Of a stretch of 64,000 nt of DNA, positions 9,095-18,524 are shown one piece after another. Source of the stretch: JBHELB01 sp041859045 (GTDB taxonomy: Bacteria; Hydrogenedentota; Hydrogenedentia; Hydrogenedentales; SLHB01); contig JBHELB010000040.1 in the NCBI GenBank assembly GCA_041859045.1, positions 33,314 to 97,313 on the forward strand. Direction: 5' to 3'. The position numbers and the translations under genes were made by a program. The stretch's first letter is position 1; the number at the start of each line of letters is the position of its first letter. The notes beneath the pieces are model-generated. The model saw only the letters and a list, made by a program, of their open reading frames with translations, ran no database searches and was not told the origin of the DNA.

Positions 9095-10609
9095 ATGTAT
9101 AGAGCATTTCTGATGATCGCCTGGCGCGAAGCGGTGTCTCAGCGCCCCTTTCTCGTGGTGAGCGCATTGTGTCTTCCACTTTCGATGGGCTTGGATGCAG
9201 GACTAAAGCGCATGACTGAAGGAGGCGACGACGGCATGTTTGTCGCCCTATGGTGTGGGGCGGTGATATTTCTTGTGACACTGTCTCTCCTGATATCGAC
9301 TCCTTCGGACAGCGAAGCTTCGTTTCGCTTTCCCACCCACTACGCGCATCTTCCGCTACGAACAGTCCCCCTTGCCACGATGGTTTTTCTTGCGCGCGTT
9401 TGCTTGTTTGCGGCGGTGTTTGTGGTGTGCATGTTGGTCGCGCGGACATGGTACGGAGCGCGAGACGTTCTGGATATCTTCCTTGCTGAACCGATCCGTC
9501 AGCAGGGGCCGTTCCTCTGGCGCTGGCAGTTCGTGGGCGCATTCGCGTTACTGTTGGGTGTGTGCTGGATGTCGCGCAGCGGCATATGGACTGTCCTCGT
9601 TGCGTTTGCACTCTTCCTGATCCCTTCGCCCGACGAAGGGACACGCCAATTCCTTTTTCTCGCGTTTCCCGTCGTGGGTCTTTTCTTGGGCATACGGGGC
9701 GCATGCCGCTCGCGCTGTAACGCTGGAGAGCGGGCTCCATCGTCCTGTGGGCGCTCGTGGACTACGGGCAGAACCCGCGAGTTTCCATCGCCTATCGCGG
9801 CGCAACGCTGGCTCGAGTGTCAGCGTGTACTGCGTGGCTGGGGCGCGTTATTCATGTTTGGTCTCCCTGCGCTGAAAGGGATACCCGCTCTTATTGCGCT
9901 GTTCATCGTCGAGTTCATTTATGAGCATGAGCTAGGGCCGCTTCCCCCTGTCGCAAGACTTTCCGCCTGCGTGCTGTCGTTGGGGACCTTTGTCGTGTGT
10001 GCGCCCGCTGCGATGCTGTTCCCGATCAACAAGGCCGGTCTTGGGACGCGCCGGTTTGCGATGCTTCGGCCGTGTTCCAACTGGACACTGGTGCGCGCGC
10101 GTTTTGGTGCGGCCGCACGTTTGTCCGCGGTATGGGTTCCTATTGCGTTGCTGGCGGCGTACTACGCCGGGATTCAGGCAGCCCAAACGGAGTTCGTGTC
10201 TTCATCCGACACGCTTTTCTTTTCCGCCGCGATGAGTGTCGTGTTGTTGGGCATGCTCTGGGCAGGGAACTGGGGCAGTGTCTTCCTGGTCGGAGTGCCT
10301 GTGCCGTTTGCGGTCTCGCTTGAAATTGGCCTAGGCATTCCTATGGAGATTGGCTACCTACTGCTACTCGTGGCGTTGACGTTTGGAGTCTACCTGTGGG
10401 CGCGCATGCGCCGCGCCCTAGTGGGATCCCCGGAGAACTTGTTCTGGGTAGCCCTCGCCACTGGGCTGATTTTTGGCGCGATAGTTTGGTTCCGCTGGCT
10501 GCAGAAAGCCGACTACTATCCGTTCGCGATGATCGGGGCGTTCACGGCGTATATCGCGCTGCCGTTCATCGTCGCGCCCCTTGAGACGCATCTGCGGCGG
10601 CACCGATGA
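9095..10609 (+). CDS. Tandem ABC-operon membrane protein, copy 5
   Basis: 504-residue last member of the tandem set. It begins MYRAFLMIAWREAVSQR, carries AAQRWLECQRVLRG (closest to copy 1), RPCSNWTLVRARFGAA and ends LETHLRRHR. It lies 21 bp after copy 4 and is followed by a 12-bp perfect stem that probably ends the operon. Five permease-like subunits for one ATPase is unusual; they may pair in alternative combinations, which is speculation. Confidence 0.8.
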   Translation: MYRAFLMIAWREAVSQRPFLVVSALCLPLSMGLDAGLKRMTEGGDDGMFVALWCGAVIFLVTLSLLISTPSDSEASFRFPTHYAHLPLRTVPLATMVFLARVCLFAAVFVVCMLVARTWYGARDVLDIFLAEPIRQQGPFLWRWQFVGAFALLLGVCWMSRSGIWTVLVAFALFLIPSPDEGTRQFLFLAFPVVGLFLGIRGACRSRCNAGERAPSSCGRSWTTGRTREFPSPIAAQRWLECQRVLRGWGALFMFGLPALKGIPALIALFIVEFIYEHELGPLPPVARLSACVLSLGTFVVCAPAAMLFPINKAGLGTRRFAMLRPCSNWTLVRARFGAAARLSAVWVPIALLAAYYAGIQAAQTEFVSSSDTLFFSAAMSVVLLGMLWAGNWGSVFLVGVPVPFAVSLEIGLGIPMEIGYLLLLVALTFGVYLWARMRRALVGSPENLFWVALATGLIFGAIVWFRWLQKADYYPFAMIGAFTAYIALPFIVAPLETHLRRHR

Positions 10610-10635
10610 ACTGGCCAGGTCTGTAGGTACAAGAA

Positions 10636-10667
10636 GTCATGGCCCCCGGAGGAGTGGGGGCCATGAC
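10636..10667. terminator. Perfect 12-bp stem-loop between convergent genes
   Basis: gtcatggccccc (10636-10647) pairs exactly with gggggccatgac (10656-10667) across an 8-base loop. It sits between the end of the permease operon and the end of the convergent gene, so it can serve both. There is no clear T run on either side, so intrinsic termination is plausible but not certain. Confidence 0.55.
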
Positions 10668-10689
10668 GTAAAGTCGCAAGCGCGGTGAG

Positions 10690-11157
10690 TTATTTCGCGC
10701 TGCCAGCCGGGGCTGCCGCAGGAGCCGGTGCCGGAGCTGCCGCCGCCGCAGGGGCCGCCTTCTCGGCGATGGTGTGCACGTCGAGGGTCTTGCCGTCCTT
10801 CACTTCGCCGCTGGCCGTAACTTCTTTGCCCGCCAGCTTCTCAACGTCGGCAAGCTTCGAGCCGGTCAGCGCAAGGCTCTTGCCCTTCATGTCGGCCGCG
10901 CACTTGGCATCGCTGCACTTGCACTCGGCGACTTCAAGGCTGTAGGACTTGACTTCTTTGCCGTCTTTCATCTCGGCCTTCTCGACCACTTTACCGGTCA
11001 CTTCCGCCTTCATCGGAGCCTTCGCGCACTGCGCCGTGCCCGCCGCCGGCGCGGCCTTCTCTTCAGCCTTCTGCTCGGCCGCAAACGCCGGAAGACCCGC
11101 GAACGCCACGACCACGGCCAGGACCAAACCCCACACGAACATCTGATACTTGCTCAT
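10690..11157 (-). CDS. Small secreted Ala/Lys-rich protein with cysteine pairs
   Basis: 155 residues. A signal peptide is clear: MSKYQMFVWG, a hydrophobic core and AFA-AE cleavage at about residue 26. The mature part is rich in Lys, Glu and Ala, has cysteines in AQCAK and CKCSDAKC, and contains two short GKxV..Sxx-type beta units. It ends in an Ala/Pro-rich tail. The repeated GKEVTASGEVKDGKT type of sequence suggests a small OB-like or beta-barrel fold, but no family is recognised. AGGAGAG precedes the ATG. Confidence 0.7.
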   Translation of the reverse strand: MSKYQMFVWGLVLAVVVAFAGLPAFAAEQKAEEKAAPAAGTAQCAKAPMKAEVTGKVVEKAEMKDGKEVKSYSLEVAECKCSDAKCAADMKGKSLALTGSKLADVEKLAGKEVTASGEVKDGKTLDVHTIAEKAAPAAAAAPAPAPAAAPAGSAK

Positions 11158-11846
11158 TTCATCTCTCTCCTGTTTGCTTTGCTGTAACCAACATTGTCCA
11201 TGCGCCGCGCACCGGCACCATGCCAGCCGCGCGCAATGGACGGACTTCTTGAGTGGACGCAGCCTGCCGCGTTTTTACTGCGGCCTTTTCCCTTCCCACT
11301 CGTTTGATTCAACTGTAGAAGCCTGGGGAAGGTGGGACTACCGTTCCCTGCCTCCCAATCGATGCGGTCACTCCTATTGCCGCATCACGTTCCTTGCTCG
11401 CGAGATACTCTCGAGCTTCGTGCAGTCCCGCACGAAGGTGCCGAGCAATGAACGCTCCGGTACGCGTCTGCTATCGACGCTGCGTTTCAGTGAGCAAGCG
11501 CGATGCCAAATCCGCTCTGTATTCACGGCCCAACATCGTCTTTGCTCTATCTGCTTCGCACCCTTTCGCTTAGCGTCTGGTGCGCGTCCGGCATGTCTGT
11601 CTTCCCTCACCTCAATTTGCTGTATGAATACCCGAACTGCGTCAGAGGTTCCCGTTTTGAGGCAGAAATTTTTCAAGTCTCTTTTTTTGTTTTATATGCC
11701 CAATGCAGTTTTCCTTTGCATCGGCAAAAGCGAGGACTTAAGCGCCGCAAGGACGGCAAAGAAGATAGGAAAACCCCGCCGAAAATACCTCAAAGGGTGG
11801 AAATAGTACAGCGGCGCAGATGTATTCCTGCGCCGCCGCACGAAGT
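11158..11846. other. 689-bp non-coding stretch
   Basis: No convincing gene. Open frames here have protein sequences without recognisable features. A perfect 8-bp hairpin with a 6-base loop lies at 11416-11437 (cttcgtgc / gcacgaag). The segment around 11670-11700 is unusually AT-rich for the window. No tRNA or known riboswitch consensus was seen. Confidence 0.6.
11811..11836 (-). terminator. Stem-loop downstream of lpd
   Basis: gcggcgcag (11811-11819) pairs perfectly with ctgcgccgc (11828-11836) over an 8-base loop, a few bases past the stop of the minus-strand lpd gene. The following bases on the minus strand are only moderately T-rich. Confidence 0.5.
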
Positions 11847-13292
11847 TTACGCCGAAGCGGCGGTTTCTTTCTTCGACTTAGGGCGATAGACGTGAGTGCT
11901 GTGCCCGAAGATCATCTCGGCGGTTTCCATTACCGTTTCGCTCAACGTGGGATGCGCATGGATACTCAGCGACACGTCGCTGGCGGTGGCGCCCATTTCG
12001 ATCGCAAGCACGCCTTCCGCGATCAGTTCGCCTGCGCCCGGACCGACGATGCCAACCCCCAGCACGCGATCTGTGTCTGGATCCGTGATGACTTTCGTAA
12101 GCCCGTCGCTACGGCCGAGCGTTGCAGCGCGCCCACTCGCGCCCCAGGGAAAACGCGCCACTTTGAACGCCTTTCCCGCCTCCTCGAGTTGACGTTCCGT
12201 CATGCCGCACCAGGCGAGTTCCGGATCGGTAAAAACAACTGCAGGGATTGCCTGCGGCTCGAAGGCAGTCTTCTTTCCCGCAAGCACTTCCGCGGCGACA
12301 CGTCCTTCGTGCGACGCCTTATGCGCAAGCATCGGTTCGCCCGCGATATCGCCAATCGCGAAGATCGCCGGGTCCGTGGTTCTGCGCTGCTCGTCGACCT
12401 TGATGAATCCTTTCGCATCCACTTCGACTTTGGTCGCGTGCAGGCTCAGCCCGCTCGAATTCGGTTTGCGCCCGACGCAGACCAGCACCTTGTCGAATGT
12501 ACGCACCTGGTCGCGGCCATCCGGTCCTTGCAACACCACCTCGATGCCGTTATCTTCTTCCTTCGCGCTGACCAGTTTCGTGCGCAATAGGATCTCGTGC
12601 AACACGTCAACCATGCGGCGATGCAGCACTTCAACCAAGTCGGCGTCGGCGCCTGGCAACAACGCGGGCATCATTTCGACGACCGAGACTTTCGTGCCCA
12701 GTGCGGCATAGACCGTACCCAGTTCCAAGCCGATATAGCCGCCTCCGACGATTAGCAGTGATTCCGGGATATCGGTGATCTGCAGCGCGTTGCTCGAATT
12801 CATCACGCGGGGCGACTCGAACAGCAACGCGGGAACCGTTGCCGGACGCGAACCTGCAGCGATGATCGTGTACTCGGTGTTAATGAACTGCTCCGAGCCG
12901 TCATCCGCCACGACTTTGATACGCTTGGACTCCTCGAAACTGCCCCGGCCCTGCACGTAGCGAATCTTGCGCGCCTGGCACAGTTGGCCAAGTCCGCCCG
13001 TCATCTTCGCAACCACCGCGTCCTTGCCCGCGCGCAATTTGTCGATGTCGACCTGCGGCGGTTCGAAGTAGATGCCCCATTCCGCCGCATCTTTCGCGTC
13101 GCGAATAATCTTGGCCGCGTGCAACAACGCCTTCGACGGAATGCAGCCCTTGTACAGGCACACGCCGCCGGGATTCGGTTCGAGGTTCACCAACGTCACG
13201 TCCAGTCCCAGGTCCGCCGCCATGAACGCCGCCGCGTACCCGCCCGGACCGCCGCCGATAACCGTCAAATGTGTCGTGATTTCAGTCGTCAT
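11847..13292 (-). CDS. lpdA: Dihydrolipoyl dehydrogenase (E3)
   Basis: 481-residue FAD enzyme that reoxidises the dihydrolipoyl arm of 2-oxoacid dehydrogenase complexes with NAD+. Visible are the FAD-binding GGGPGGYAAA near the N-terminus, the redox disulfide in GGVCLYKGCIPSK, the NAD-binding GGGYIGLELG and the C-terminal catalytic pair in HAHPTLSE. It lies 23 bp downstream of the E2 gene in the same operon. No E1 subunit gene is present in the window. Confidence 0.96.
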   Translation of the reverse strand: MTTEITTHLTVIGGGPGGYAAAFMAADLGLDVTLVNLEPNPGGVCLYKGCIPSKALLHAAKIIRDAKDAAEWGIYFEPPQVDIDKLRAGKDAVVAKMTGGLGQLCQARKIRYVQGRGSFEESKRIKVVADDGSEQFINTEYTIIAAGSRPATVPALLFESPRVMNSSNALQITDIPESLLIVGGGYIGLELGTVYAALGTKVSVVEMMPALLPGADADLVEVLHRRMVDVLHEILLRTKLVSAKEEDNGIEVVLQGPDGRDQVRTFDKVLVCVGRKPNSSGLSLHATKVEVDAKGFIKVDEQRRTTDPAIFAIGDIAGEPMLAHKASHEGRVAAEVLAGKKTAFEPQAIPAVVFTDPELAWCGMTERQLEEAGKAFKVARFPWGASGRAATLGRSDGLTKVITDPDTDRVLGVGIVGPGAGELIAEGVLAIEMGATASDVSLSIHAHPTLSETVMETAEMIFGHSTHVYRPKSKKETAASA

Positions 13293-13315
13293 ATCGTGGT
13301 GGGTACTCCGTTTAC

Positions 13316-14653
13316 TTATCCCTCAAGGAACAACAGGAACGGCTGCTCAAGCGCCTCGCAGATCCAACGCAGGAACCGCGCGCCGTCCGCGCCGTCAATG
13401 ATTCGGTGATCGTACGAGAGGCTCAAAGGCAGCATCGTGCGCGGAACGAACTGTCCATTCACATACACCGGCTCGATCGCCGAGCGCGATACGCCCAGAA
13501 TCGCGACTTCCGGTGTATTGACGATAGGCGTGAAGGCTGTGCCGCCGATACCGCCAAGATTGCTGATCGTGAACGTCCCGCCCTGCATTTCATCCAGCGT
13601 CGCCTTTCGCGCGCGCGCACGCCCGGCCAGGTCCGCGAGTTCAGTGGCGATGACGGAGATGTTCTTCTTGTCCGCATCGCGCAACACTGGCACCACGAGC
13701 CCGCGGTCCGTATCCACCGCGACGCCGATATGGCAGTAGTCCTTGAGCACCACCTGCTGATTCGCCATGTCAATGCTCGCGTTGAACTGCGGGAACTTCC
13801 GTAACGCGCCCGCGACGATCTTGACGAGGATCGCGGTCATCGTGAGTTTGCCGCCCGCCGCTTCAACACGCGGACCATACTTCTTGCGTAGCTCCTCAAT
13901 CGCCGTGACGTCCGCCTTGTCGAACTGCGTCACATGCGGCACCGTGGTCCAGGCGTACGTCATGTTCTCGGCCGTGCGGCGGCGAATGTTTGTCATGGGC
14001 TGTCGCTCCGCGTCGCCCCACCGCGCGAAATCCGGCAACGGCGCAGCCGCAACGGCTGGACTTGCCACGCGCGGCGCGGTTCCTCCCGCGTCGATGTTGG
14101 CGCGGCGCGCATAGAGCTTGACGTCTTCCGCGGTCAATCGGCCGTCGGGCGCGGACGCCGGGACTTCATGAATGTCGACGCCGATCTCCCGTGCCAACCG
14201 GCGGACCGACGGCGACGCGGATACCGCCGCACGCTGCGTGGTCGTAGTGGGAGGCGACTGCGGTGCAGCCGTAGGTGGAGATACAGGCGCTGCGGAGTTT
14301 GCCGGCTCCGGCGCAGGAGGTTCCGCCGCCGCCGCCGTGGGCTCGGGGGCTGGAGCTGGAGCTGGAGCCGGGGCCGGTTCTGGGGCTGGCGTCGGCGGAG
14401 CCACTGCGGCAGCGCCATTTGTCGCCACCGTCAGCACGACCTCGCCCACGCGCAGTGTTGCGCCGGGCTTCGTACGTACCTCGACGACTTGGCCCTCGAC
14501 CGTCGACGGCACCTCAAGCGCGGCCTTATCGGTCTCGATTTCGAGTACCGGCTGCTCCAGTTTCAAGACGTCCCCCGGCGACACCATCACCCGAGTCACC
14601 GTGCCGGATTCGACGTTTTCACCCAATCCAGGAAGGCGGAATTCCGTAGTCAT
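13316..14653 (-). CDS. Dihydrolipoamide acyltransferase (E2) of a 2-oxoacid dehydrogenase complex
   Basis: 445 residues from the ATG at 14653, chosen because the lipoyl domain starts directly (MTTEFRLPGLGENVESG). Domains in order: one lipoyl domain with Lys43 in ETDKAALEV, a long Ala/Pro linker, a peripheral-subunit-binding domain (SPSVRRLAREIGVD) and the catalytic domain ending with DHRIIDGADG, the HxxxDG motif. The substrate (pyruvate, 2-oxoglutarate or branched-chain) is not decided by these motifs. An upstream extension to 14731 is open but lacks family similarity. Confidence 0.93.
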   Translation of the reverse strand: MTTEFRLPGLGENVESGTVTRVMVSPGDVLKLEQPVLEIETDKAALEVPSTVEGQVVEVRTKPGATLRVGEVVLTVATNGAAAVAPPTPAPEPAPAPAPAPAPEPTAAAAEPPAPEPANSAAPVSPPTAAPQSPPTTTTQRAAVSASPSVRRLAREIGVDIHEVPASAPDGRLTAEDVKLYARRANIDAGGTAPRVASPAVAAAPLPDFARWGDAERQPMTNIRRRTAENMTYAWTTVPHVTQFDKADVTAIEELRKKYGPRVEAAGGKLTMTAILVKIVAGALRKFPQFNASIDMANQQVVLKDYCHIGVAVDTDRGLVVPVLRDADKKNISVIATELADLAGRARARKATLDEMQGGTFTISNLGGIGGTAFTPIVNTPEVAILGVSRSAIEPVYVNGQFVPRTMLPLSLSYDHRIIDGADGARFLRWICEALEQPFLLFLEG

Positions 14654-14857
14654 GCGGCGTTTTTCTCCCATTATTGCTTCGCACGCGCAACGCACGTTCA
14701 TCGGGCGGAACACCAGTACCACGGAGAACATTCCGTAACCATGTATTCCCCCGCGACTTGCGCAGTCAGAGTACCGATTTCGCCTCTATACACGCAACCA
14801 GCAAAAAGACCAGGGTGTCTGGGATATTCACAGGGGATCTTGCGTTGGCTGGCGGAT

Positions 14858-15208
14858 TTACTGTCCGGGCGGCGAATAGTTGGCCACAATATGGAAAAAG
14901 ATCGCCGCATAGAGCAACAACAGCGCGAAGGGCAGCGCGGCGAGATATATGGTGGTTCGCTTTTTGGGAGACGGCATTGCGGGATCCAGCAGATAGGCCC
15001 ACACATGGAGCACCCAGAATCCGGCTATGAGAACGTTTACCCAGGCAGCTACCTTCAGTTCGCTCCAGCCCGTCAAGACAGCAATCAACAGTGCTCCGAG
15101 CCCCAAGGCTAGCGGTCCTAAAACCCGCATCGTCCAATGATTGCGATATGCTTCCGCCCATCTGGTGATAGATGCAGACTCGGCAATTTCCCTCGGTAGT
15201 TGCCTCAC
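14858..15208 (-). CDS. Small membrane protein, three predicted helices
   Basis: 116 residues of unknown function. After a polar N-terminus of about 26 residues come three hydrophobic stretches (RVLGPLALGLGALLIAVL, AWVNVLIAGFWVLHVWAYLL and IYLAALPFALLLLYAAIFF). It is 23 bp downstream of the 390-residue secreted protein on the same strand, so the two are probably co-transcribed. About 200 bp without a visible gene separates it from the E2 gene. Confidence 0.6.
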   Translation of the reverse strand: MRQLPREIAESASITRWAEAYRNHWTMRVLGPLALGLGALLIAVLTGWSELKVAAWVNVLIAGFWVLHVWAYLLDPAMPSPKKRTTIYLAALPFALLLLYAAIFFHIVANYSPPGQ

Positions 15209-15231
15209 AGTAGATTCTGTCCCAAAATTCC

Positions 15232-16404
15232 TTATTCCACTATCCTCGCCTCCTGAAGCTTGCGGTACCCCGTGTCGGCGGGCTCAAAGACCGCGAATCT
15301 CGAGCCGCTCCAGCATACCAGGAGTCCATTGGACTCGGAGATAGCCGCAGCTAATGGCTGCCAGTCGAGCGATGCGTTCAGACCAGCCTGCATGCACGCG
15401 CCGGTCGACGAGCTCCAGACGTCAATCGATTTCGGTCTTTCGTTTTTCCAGACAACCCAATCTTTCCATGCGCCTACGGGGAGCCCCGCGCCGGGCTGCT
15501 CAAAGGGATACCCTTTCAGTAAGGTGATGTTCGCCGTGATACGTCCATCTTGCTCAGTCAACCTCACGCGCCGCACTCCCAGAGCGCCGTGCAAGAAGGC
15601 GTAGAATTCGGAAGGCGTTCCGGTGCTTGCCAAGTGATATACGTTCTTGGGCATGGGCACAGGGGCGTGGGGAACGATGCGTTGCGCGGAAATATCCACA
15701 ACGGCCAATCCCCCTTGATCGCTGCCTGCGGCAAATTCACCTGGGCCTGCGAGCTTAGCGGGCAGAAGTATCCTTCCCTTCCCCAGCAGCAGCGTAGGGC
15801 CCACGGGCGTTCCCTGTTCGCCGATAGCTTTCGCCTCGGCGCGCAACTGGAGATCGGAAAGGCTATAGAGCGAATACCCTTCCACGTCATCCACATGTCT
15901 GCACAAAATCATGGATTCTTCGGGAAAAACACGGACAACACATGACACGGCAAATCGGCCTGTACCGGAATCTTGCCCAACATCGGAAGTCTGAGCGGGC
16001 AACACTCTCTCTTTCCGGTAACAGCCCGCGATGGTTTTCGGCAGCTTGCGGATTTCGCCCGTGTTGGCGTCGCGATATGAGGTTTCGGAGAAGGGTTCAT
16101 TCGGTTTGGGCGGCTGGCTGGAATCAAACCCGGCGTTCGTCTGCCATACAAGATGCCTAGACGTGCTTCCATCGACAATGGTGGGGATATGATCGAGGTC
16201 ATTGACCAAGAACGTCGTTTTCGAGTCTTTGAGTGTGTGAGAAAAGAGGAAGTACCGCCCGTCTGCTTTCTGGTAGACGCCCAGCAGCGTCCCGTCTGAG
16301 GCCGGTGTCATGTAAAAAATACTCGGCTCGCGCTCGGGCCAATAGGACGCATTCGCGCCTGGATGCAACAGCGAGACGATCATCCACAGACTTAACATTC
16401 GCAT
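15232..16404 (-). CDS. Secreted hypothetical protein
   Basis: 390 residues. The N-terminus (MRMLSLWMIVSLLHPGANAS) is a short signal peptide with probable cleavage after ANA. The mature protein has many beta-strand-like stretches, including DGTLLGVYQKADGRYFLF and a C-terminal LVCWSGSRFAVFEP, which would fit a beta-propeller; this is inference only. No catalytic motif is recognised. It precedes a three-helix membrane protein. Confidence 0.65.
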   Translation of the reverse strand: MRMLSLWMIVSLLHPGANASYWPEREPSIFYMTPASDGTLLGVYQKADGRYFLFSHTLKDSKTTFLVNDLDHIPTIVDGSTSRHLVWQTNAGFDSSQPPKPNEPFSETSYRDANTGEIRKLPKTIAGCYRKERVLPAQTSDVGQDSGTGRFAVSCVVRVFPEESMILCRHVDDVEGYSLYSLSDLQLRAEAKAIGEQGTPVGPTLLLGKGRILLPAKLAGPGEFAAGSDQGGLAVVDISAQRIVPHAPVPMPKNVYHLASTGTPSEFYAFLHGALGVRRVRLTEQDGRITANITLLKGYPFEQPGAGLPVGAWKDWVVWKNERPKSIDVWSSSTGACMQAGLNASLDWQPLAAAISESNGLLVCWSGSRFAVFEPADTGYRKLQEARIVE

Positions 16405-16531
16405 CGTCCGCCCTCCATTCGCTTTACTATACTACCCCACTTTGGCTATTTCATGAAATATTTCTGTATATGAAAGGCAAAGGCGGTCAAAATGCTCTAA
16501 CGCCGGCGACCGTGCGCACAAAACGCCCGCC

Positions 16532-17227
16532 CTAGCCCTTCCGCTGTTGCGCGAGCCCTTCATGCAGGTGAACCCAGCGATGGGCGCGGTGGGCAAGGGC
16601 CTCGTCGTGCGTGACGGCGACAAGCGTGACGCCTTCGGACTGGTTGAGGCTCCACAGGAGATCGATGATCCCCGCGCCGGTGCTCTCGTCGAGATTGCCG
16701 GTCGGTTCATCGGCCAGCACGAGCGCGGGACGATTGAACAACGCCCGCGCAATCGCCACGCGCTGCTGCTCGCCGCCGCTGAGTCGGCCCGGCTTGTGTG
16801 TCATGCGGTCAGCGAGACCGACTTTCGTTAGCAGTTCTTCAGCCCGCGCCGCACAATCCTTCCGCGATGCCCCCCGCGCCAGTGCCGGCATCATCACATT
16901 CTCGAACGCGGTGAATTCCGGAAGAAGATGGTAGAACTGAAACACAAACCCAAGATCGCGGTTGCGCAGTGTGCTTAATGCGCGCCCGCTCATATGGTGC
17001 AAGGACTGGCCTCGGAAGAGGACCTCGCCTTCGGTCGGCGTATCGAGCGTGCCGACGATGTGCAGCAATGTGCTTTTGCCGACGCCCGATGGCCCGGTAA
17101 TTACGAGCACCTCGCCCGCGCGCACATCGAAAGTGACGCCGCGCAGGATGCGCAGTTCGCGTGTGCCGTCGTGAAACTTCTTGACGACGCGTCGGCATTC
17201 GAGCAAGGGCTGAGAGGAGTTACTCAT
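16532..17227 (-). CDS. lolD: Lipoprotein-releasing system ATP-binding protein LolD
   Basis: 231-residue ABC ATPase that powers extraction of outer-membrane lipoproteins from the inner membrane. Walker A is GPSGVGKST, the signature is LSGGEQQR, Walker B is LVLADEPTGNLD and the switch His lies in AVTHDE. The ATG at 17227 overlaps the lolC stop (ATGAGTAA); this coupled start was preferred to an earlier ATG at 17239. Adjacency to lolC supports the name within the MacB/LolD/FtsE class. Confidence 0.92.
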   Translation of the reverse strand: MSNSSQPLLECRRVVKKFHDGTRELRILRGVTFDVRAGEVLVITGPSGVGKSTLLHIVGTLDTPTEGEVLFRGQSLHHMSGRALSTLRNRDLGFVFQFYHLLPEFTAFENVMMPALARGASRKDCAARAEELLTKVGLADRMTHKPGRLSGGEQQRVAIARALFNRPALVLADEPTGNLDESTGAGIIDLLWSLNQSEGVTLVAVTHDEALAHRAHRWVHLHEGLAQQRKG

Positions 17228-18491
17228 AGCGCAATGCATCCACTGGGTTAAGACGCGAGGCGCTCCACGCCGGATACAATGTGGAGAGAAACGTCAACAA
17301 CACCGAACACAACGTGATCTTGAAAATGTCGCCCCAGATGACCGCAACGGGCATGTGCTCGAAAAAGTAGATCTGGCTATTGAACAGATCGATGCGGAGT
17401 ATCCATGCGAGGACTTTGGCGACCGGCGTGATGTTGTACGCCGTGAGCGTGCCCAGCACGACACCAAGGAACGTGCCGCTCAGGCCAATATAGAGTCCCT
17501 CCAGAATAAAGACGAGTAGAATCGACGATGAACTCGAGCCGATTGTGCGCAAAATGCCGATGTCCCGGCGCTTTTCCATCACCAACATGATCAGCGTGCT
17601 CATGATGTTGAACGCGGCGACGAGAATGATGAACACAAGAATGATGAACATCGCCACCTTCTCTTGCTTCAGCGCTTCAAAGTAGGCGCGCTGATCCTCG
17701 TACCACGTGGTCGGCAGGAGCTTCAGGACGCGGCGCACCTTATCGGCGGCTATCGCCGCAGCCTCTGCGCTTTCGTCGGTGAGGCGGCAATGGATGCCGT
17801 CGACGCCTTCATCGTCGCGCAACATGCGCGCGGTGTCGAGGTCGAGATAGGCGTAGATGCTGTCGAAGTCCGTCATCTTCGCCTCGGCGATGCCGCTGAC
17901 CGTGACGTAAACCTCCTGCCCCATACGGCGGCCCATCGGCGTGGTCTTGCTCTTCGGCGTGACAACCGCCAACGTGTCACCGACGTCGACACCGAGCTTC
18001 TCCGCGAGCAGATACCCAAGCACAATTTCCTTGTGGCCGGGAAGCTTGCCCCGGGCGTGAATGCGGCCGTCGCGGTCTTCCAGATTCTGCTGAATGTCGG
18101 TGACCGCGCTTTCGCGCTCCGGATCGATCCCGCGGATGTACGCGCCGGTGTAGAACTCGCCGTAGCGCCCGTTGCTGGTTTTCAGCAGCGCCTCGAGTTG
18201 GATAATCGGACTCGCCGCAATGATCTCCGGGCAGACCTTCTTCAGATCGTCGATGACCTTGTCGGGGTCTTTCATTGTGCCGTGCTCTTCCTGCACGAAA
18301 AGATGCGCTCGGTTCGCGAGTAGCGAGCGCGTAAATTCGAGATCGAAGCCGGACATCACACTCATCACGACAATCAGCGCCATCACGCCGACCGTTACGC
18401 CCGCGATGGTCAACACCGTGATGAGATTGACGAAGCGAGTCTTGCGCTTGCCGCGCAAGTACCGCAACGCCACAAAAGCCTCGAATTTCAT
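17220..18491 (-). CDS. lolC: Lipoprotein-releasing permease LolC/LolE family
   Basis: 423-residue inner-membrane protein. It has an N-terminal helix (FVNLITVLTIAGVTVGVMALIV), a large periplasmic domain of about 200 residues and three C-terminal helices, the FtsX/MacB permease topology. KRRDIGILRTIGSS is the conserved cytoplasmic loop of the family. A single LolC/E gene beside lolD suggests a homodimeric permease. It lies 33 bp downstream of lysS. Confidence 0.93.
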   Translation of the reverse strand: MKFEAFVALRYLRGKRKTRFVNLITVLTIAGVTVGVMALIVVMSVMSGFDLEFTRSLLANRAHLFVQEEHGTMKDPDKVIDDLKKVCPEIIAASPIIQLEALLKTSNGRYGEFYTGAYIRGIDPERESAVTDIQQNLEDRDGRIHARGKLPGHKEIVLGYLLAEKLGVDVGDTLAVVTPKSKTTPMGRRMGQEVYVTVSGIAEAKMTDFDSIYAYLDLDTARMLRDDEGVDGIHCRLTDESAEAAAIAADKVRRVLKLLPTTWYEDQRAYFEALKQEKVAMFIILVFIILVAAFNIMSTLIMLVMEKRRDIGILRTIGSSSSSILLVFILEGLYIGLSGTFLGVVLGTLTAYNITPVAKVLAWILRIDLFNSQIYFFEHMPVAVIWGDIFKITLCSVLLTFLSTLYPAWSASRLNPVDALRYE

Positions 18492-18524
18492 TCTAATTCC
18501 CCGACGCTTCTTGCTAGCAGCGCA

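Noticed and set aside
8194..9102. 302-codon frame within permease copy 4
   Set aside because: Arg-rich shadow of the paralogue frame, which carries the conserved motifs and C-terminus.
11690..11790. Possible riboswitch-like segment before lpd terminator (gcaaggacggcaaag)
   Set aside because: It resembles part of a cyclic-di-GMP aptamer only superficially; the rest of the consensus is missing and no gene follows in the right orientation.
11150..11806. 218-codon plus-strand frame in the 11.2-11.8 kb gap
   Set aside because: It overlaps the start of the secreted 155-residue protein gene, has no ribosome-binding site worth the name and shows biased Cys/Ser/Arg composition without any recognisable motif.
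16440..16470. TTTCAT...ATGAAA inverted repeat upstream of the 390-residue secreted protein
   Set aside because: Arms are only 6 bp and AT-rich, which can occur by chance, and promoter boxes around it do not have good spacing.
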